DNA from: an uncultured Catenibacterium sp.
Lineage (GTDB): Bacteria; Bacillota_I; Bacilli_A; Erysipelotrichales; Coprobacillaceae
NCBI GenBank assembly: GCA_900764725.1
Contig: CAAFPB010000197.1
Coordinates: 1 to 5,309 of the forward strand
Direction of reading: 5' to 3'
DNA: 5,309 nt
Shown here: positions 4,524 to 5,309 of the stretch, piece after piece
Numbering within the stretch: position 1 is the stretch's first letter
Layout: each line of letters starts with the position of its first letter
Translations under genes and position numbers: made by a program
The notes under the pieces: model-generated
Database searches by the model: none
Told to the model about the DNA's origin: nothing
What the model saw: only the letters and a program-made list of their open reading frames with translations

Positions 4524-5266
4524 TGAATAGAATAAGAGAAAGGAAGAAAAGAATTATGCCATTATGGGTTTGTATTTTATTATTTATCGGATCATTTTCT
4601 TTTGGGGCTATATCAAAGGTTGCTATTAAGCCATCATGGAATGCAAAGTATACAGCAGTCTGGTCTGATAAAATTGGTACTAAAATGACTGATGTTTCTT
4701 ATGGAGAAGGTCAAGCTAATAAATTTGATCTTTATTTACCAAAGGATGCATCAAAAGACACTTATGGTTTAGTTGTATATTTACATGCAGGGGGATTTAC
4801 TTCTGGAGATAAGTCAGGGGATGAAAATATGCTTGCATGGCTTTGCAGTAAAGGATATGTTGCAGCTGGTATTAATTATACCCTTTGCACTGATACAAAC
4901 AATGCAAGTGTATTATCACAGTCAAATGAGATTAAGGAAGCTATACCTCTAGTAGTAGAGGAGGCTAAAAAGCAAGGATATAACATTGATAAGATGACAG
5001 TAGCTGGTGGTTCTGCAGGACATACACTCGCAATGATTTATGCTTATAGAGATGCAAAGGAGTCTCCAGTACCAGTTGTATTTACTTTTGACGGTGTCGG
5101 CCCATCATGCTTTTATGTTGAAGATTGGAAAAATTTTGGGTTTGATCAAGATACAGAAGAATCTAGAACTGCAGCAGCTGTTCTATTTAGTGTTATAAAT
5201 TTGTGGCGAAAAACCCACACGCTTGCGTGTGGGATGAAAGCCACATTTCACTTGATATATACTTAG
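4520..5266 (+). pseudogene. Membrane-anchored alpha/beta-hydrolase (BD-FAE-like esterase), 3' end lost
   Basis: The frame encodes 248 aa, of which about 226 look native. A basic N-terminus (residues 4-11) and one hydrophobic helix (about 14-32) suggest an uncleaved anchor with the enzyme outside. The hydrolase fold follows: strand YGLVVYLHAGGF (82-93) with the oxyanion-hole HAGG variant of HGGG, then GYVAAGINYTL, and the nucleophile elbow GGSAGH with Ser165. FTFDGVGPSCFYVEDW is typical of BD-FAE-like carbohydrate or feruloyl esterases. Family members run about 80-120 residues further and carry the catalytic Asp and His there; both are missing. After LFSVI (222-226) the frame enters a hairpin region and ends with an unrelated tail. 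The start follows GGAGG (4506-4510) at 9 bases. It is probably inactive as it stands. Confidence 0.82.
5202..5245 (+). repeat. Two-part hairpin with symmetric internal loop
   Basis: Outer stem TGTGGC (5202-5207)/GCCACA (5240-5245). Internal loop GAAAAA (5208-5213) opposite ATGAAA (5234-5239). Inner 9-bp perfect stem CCCACACGC (5214-5222)/GCGTGTGGG (5225-5233) around TT. It is much more GC-rich than its surroundings and lies where esterase similarity ends. It does not act as a usual terminator because ATGAAAGCC, not a T-run, follows the inner stem. Confidence 0.8.
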
Positions 5267-5281
5267 AAAAAAATATATAAT
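5252..5281 (+). promoter_or_regulatory. Strong sigma-A-type promoter facing the contig end
   Basis: TTGATA (5252-5257) matches five of six -35 positions and TATAAT (5276-5281) is a perfect -10, with an 18-base spacer. It is the best promoter match in the window. It would start transcripts near 5288, heading out of the contig, consistent with a transposase gene of an inserted element. Confidence 0.65.
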
Positions 5282-5309
5282 CTATGTATATTAAAGTATA
5301 GAAAGTAAA

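Larger units (their letters stand above)
5197..5309 (+). mobile_element. Probable left end of an inserted element (IS200/IS605-like?), cut by contig end
   Basis: Esterase similarity stops near 5196. Beyond it lies a compact two-part hairpin and then a strong promoter pointing to the contig edge, where a transposase gene would be expected. Subterminal hairpins and the lack of obvious long terminal inverted repeats suit IS200/IS605-type single-strand transposons. An assembly break inside such DNA suits a multicopy repeat. No transposase codons are present in the window, so the family is inference. A group II intron or another structured-RNA element is an alternative. The boundary is approximate. 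Confidence 0.5.

Noticed and set aside
5203..5244. Hairpin considered as a CRISPR repeat or array start
   Set aside because: Only one copy exists, with no spacers or second repeat, and it sits inside an interrupted gene.

Overview
The window looks like one short-read assembly contig from an AT-rich Gram-positive bacterium, most likely a clostridial (Lachnospiraceae-like) Firmicute. The grounds are strong GGAGG-type ribosome sites, frequent TTG starts, short intergenic regions and protein families typical of that group (SdpI, DUF4177, TetR/TMEM175, BD-FAE-like esterase). This is inference from style and family content, not a species call. Bases 1-21 are not biological: they match the end of an Illumina TruSeq read-2 adapter.

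Layout. (1) 22-1214: a rightward three-gene cassette. It starts with a perfect 27-bp palindrome (67-93), followed by an SdpI-family membrane protein, an unrecognised 129-aa protein with two CxxC pairs, and a small DUF4177 protein. It closes at a bidirectional terminator (1178-1214). (2) 1300-3534: a TetR-family regulator on the minus strand faces a two-gene rightward operon encoding a TMEM175/DUF1211-like six-TM protein and a DUF4097 beta-repeat protein. Three copies of a 10-bp box lie in the shared control region. (3) 3535-3730: intergenic, nothing recognisable. (4) 3731-5200: a second TetR regulator on the minus strand faces a 44-aa single-TM small protein, which overlaps by ATGA with a membrane-anchored alpha/beta-hydrolase (esterase). 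The control region again carries repeated inverted boxes. (5) About 5196-5309: the esterase reading frame runs into foreign-looking DNA with a strong two-part hairpin and a near-consensus promoter, and the contig ends there. This is best explained by the left end of an inserted mobile element (IS200/IS605-like is the leading guess), so the esterase is truncated.

How it fits together. Modules 2 and 3 have the same plan: a local TetR repressor divergent from a small envelope-protein operon, with operator boxes across both promoters. Module 1 may be an immunity or stress cassette, judging by SdpI, with its own palindromic operator. No toxin, CRISPR, tRNA or rRNA is visible. No complete new system can be claimed. 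The most original observations are the operator architectures, the Shine-Dalgarno-in-loop hairpin before the second TetR gene, the unannotated 44-aa membrane protein, and the mobile-element junction in the esterase.
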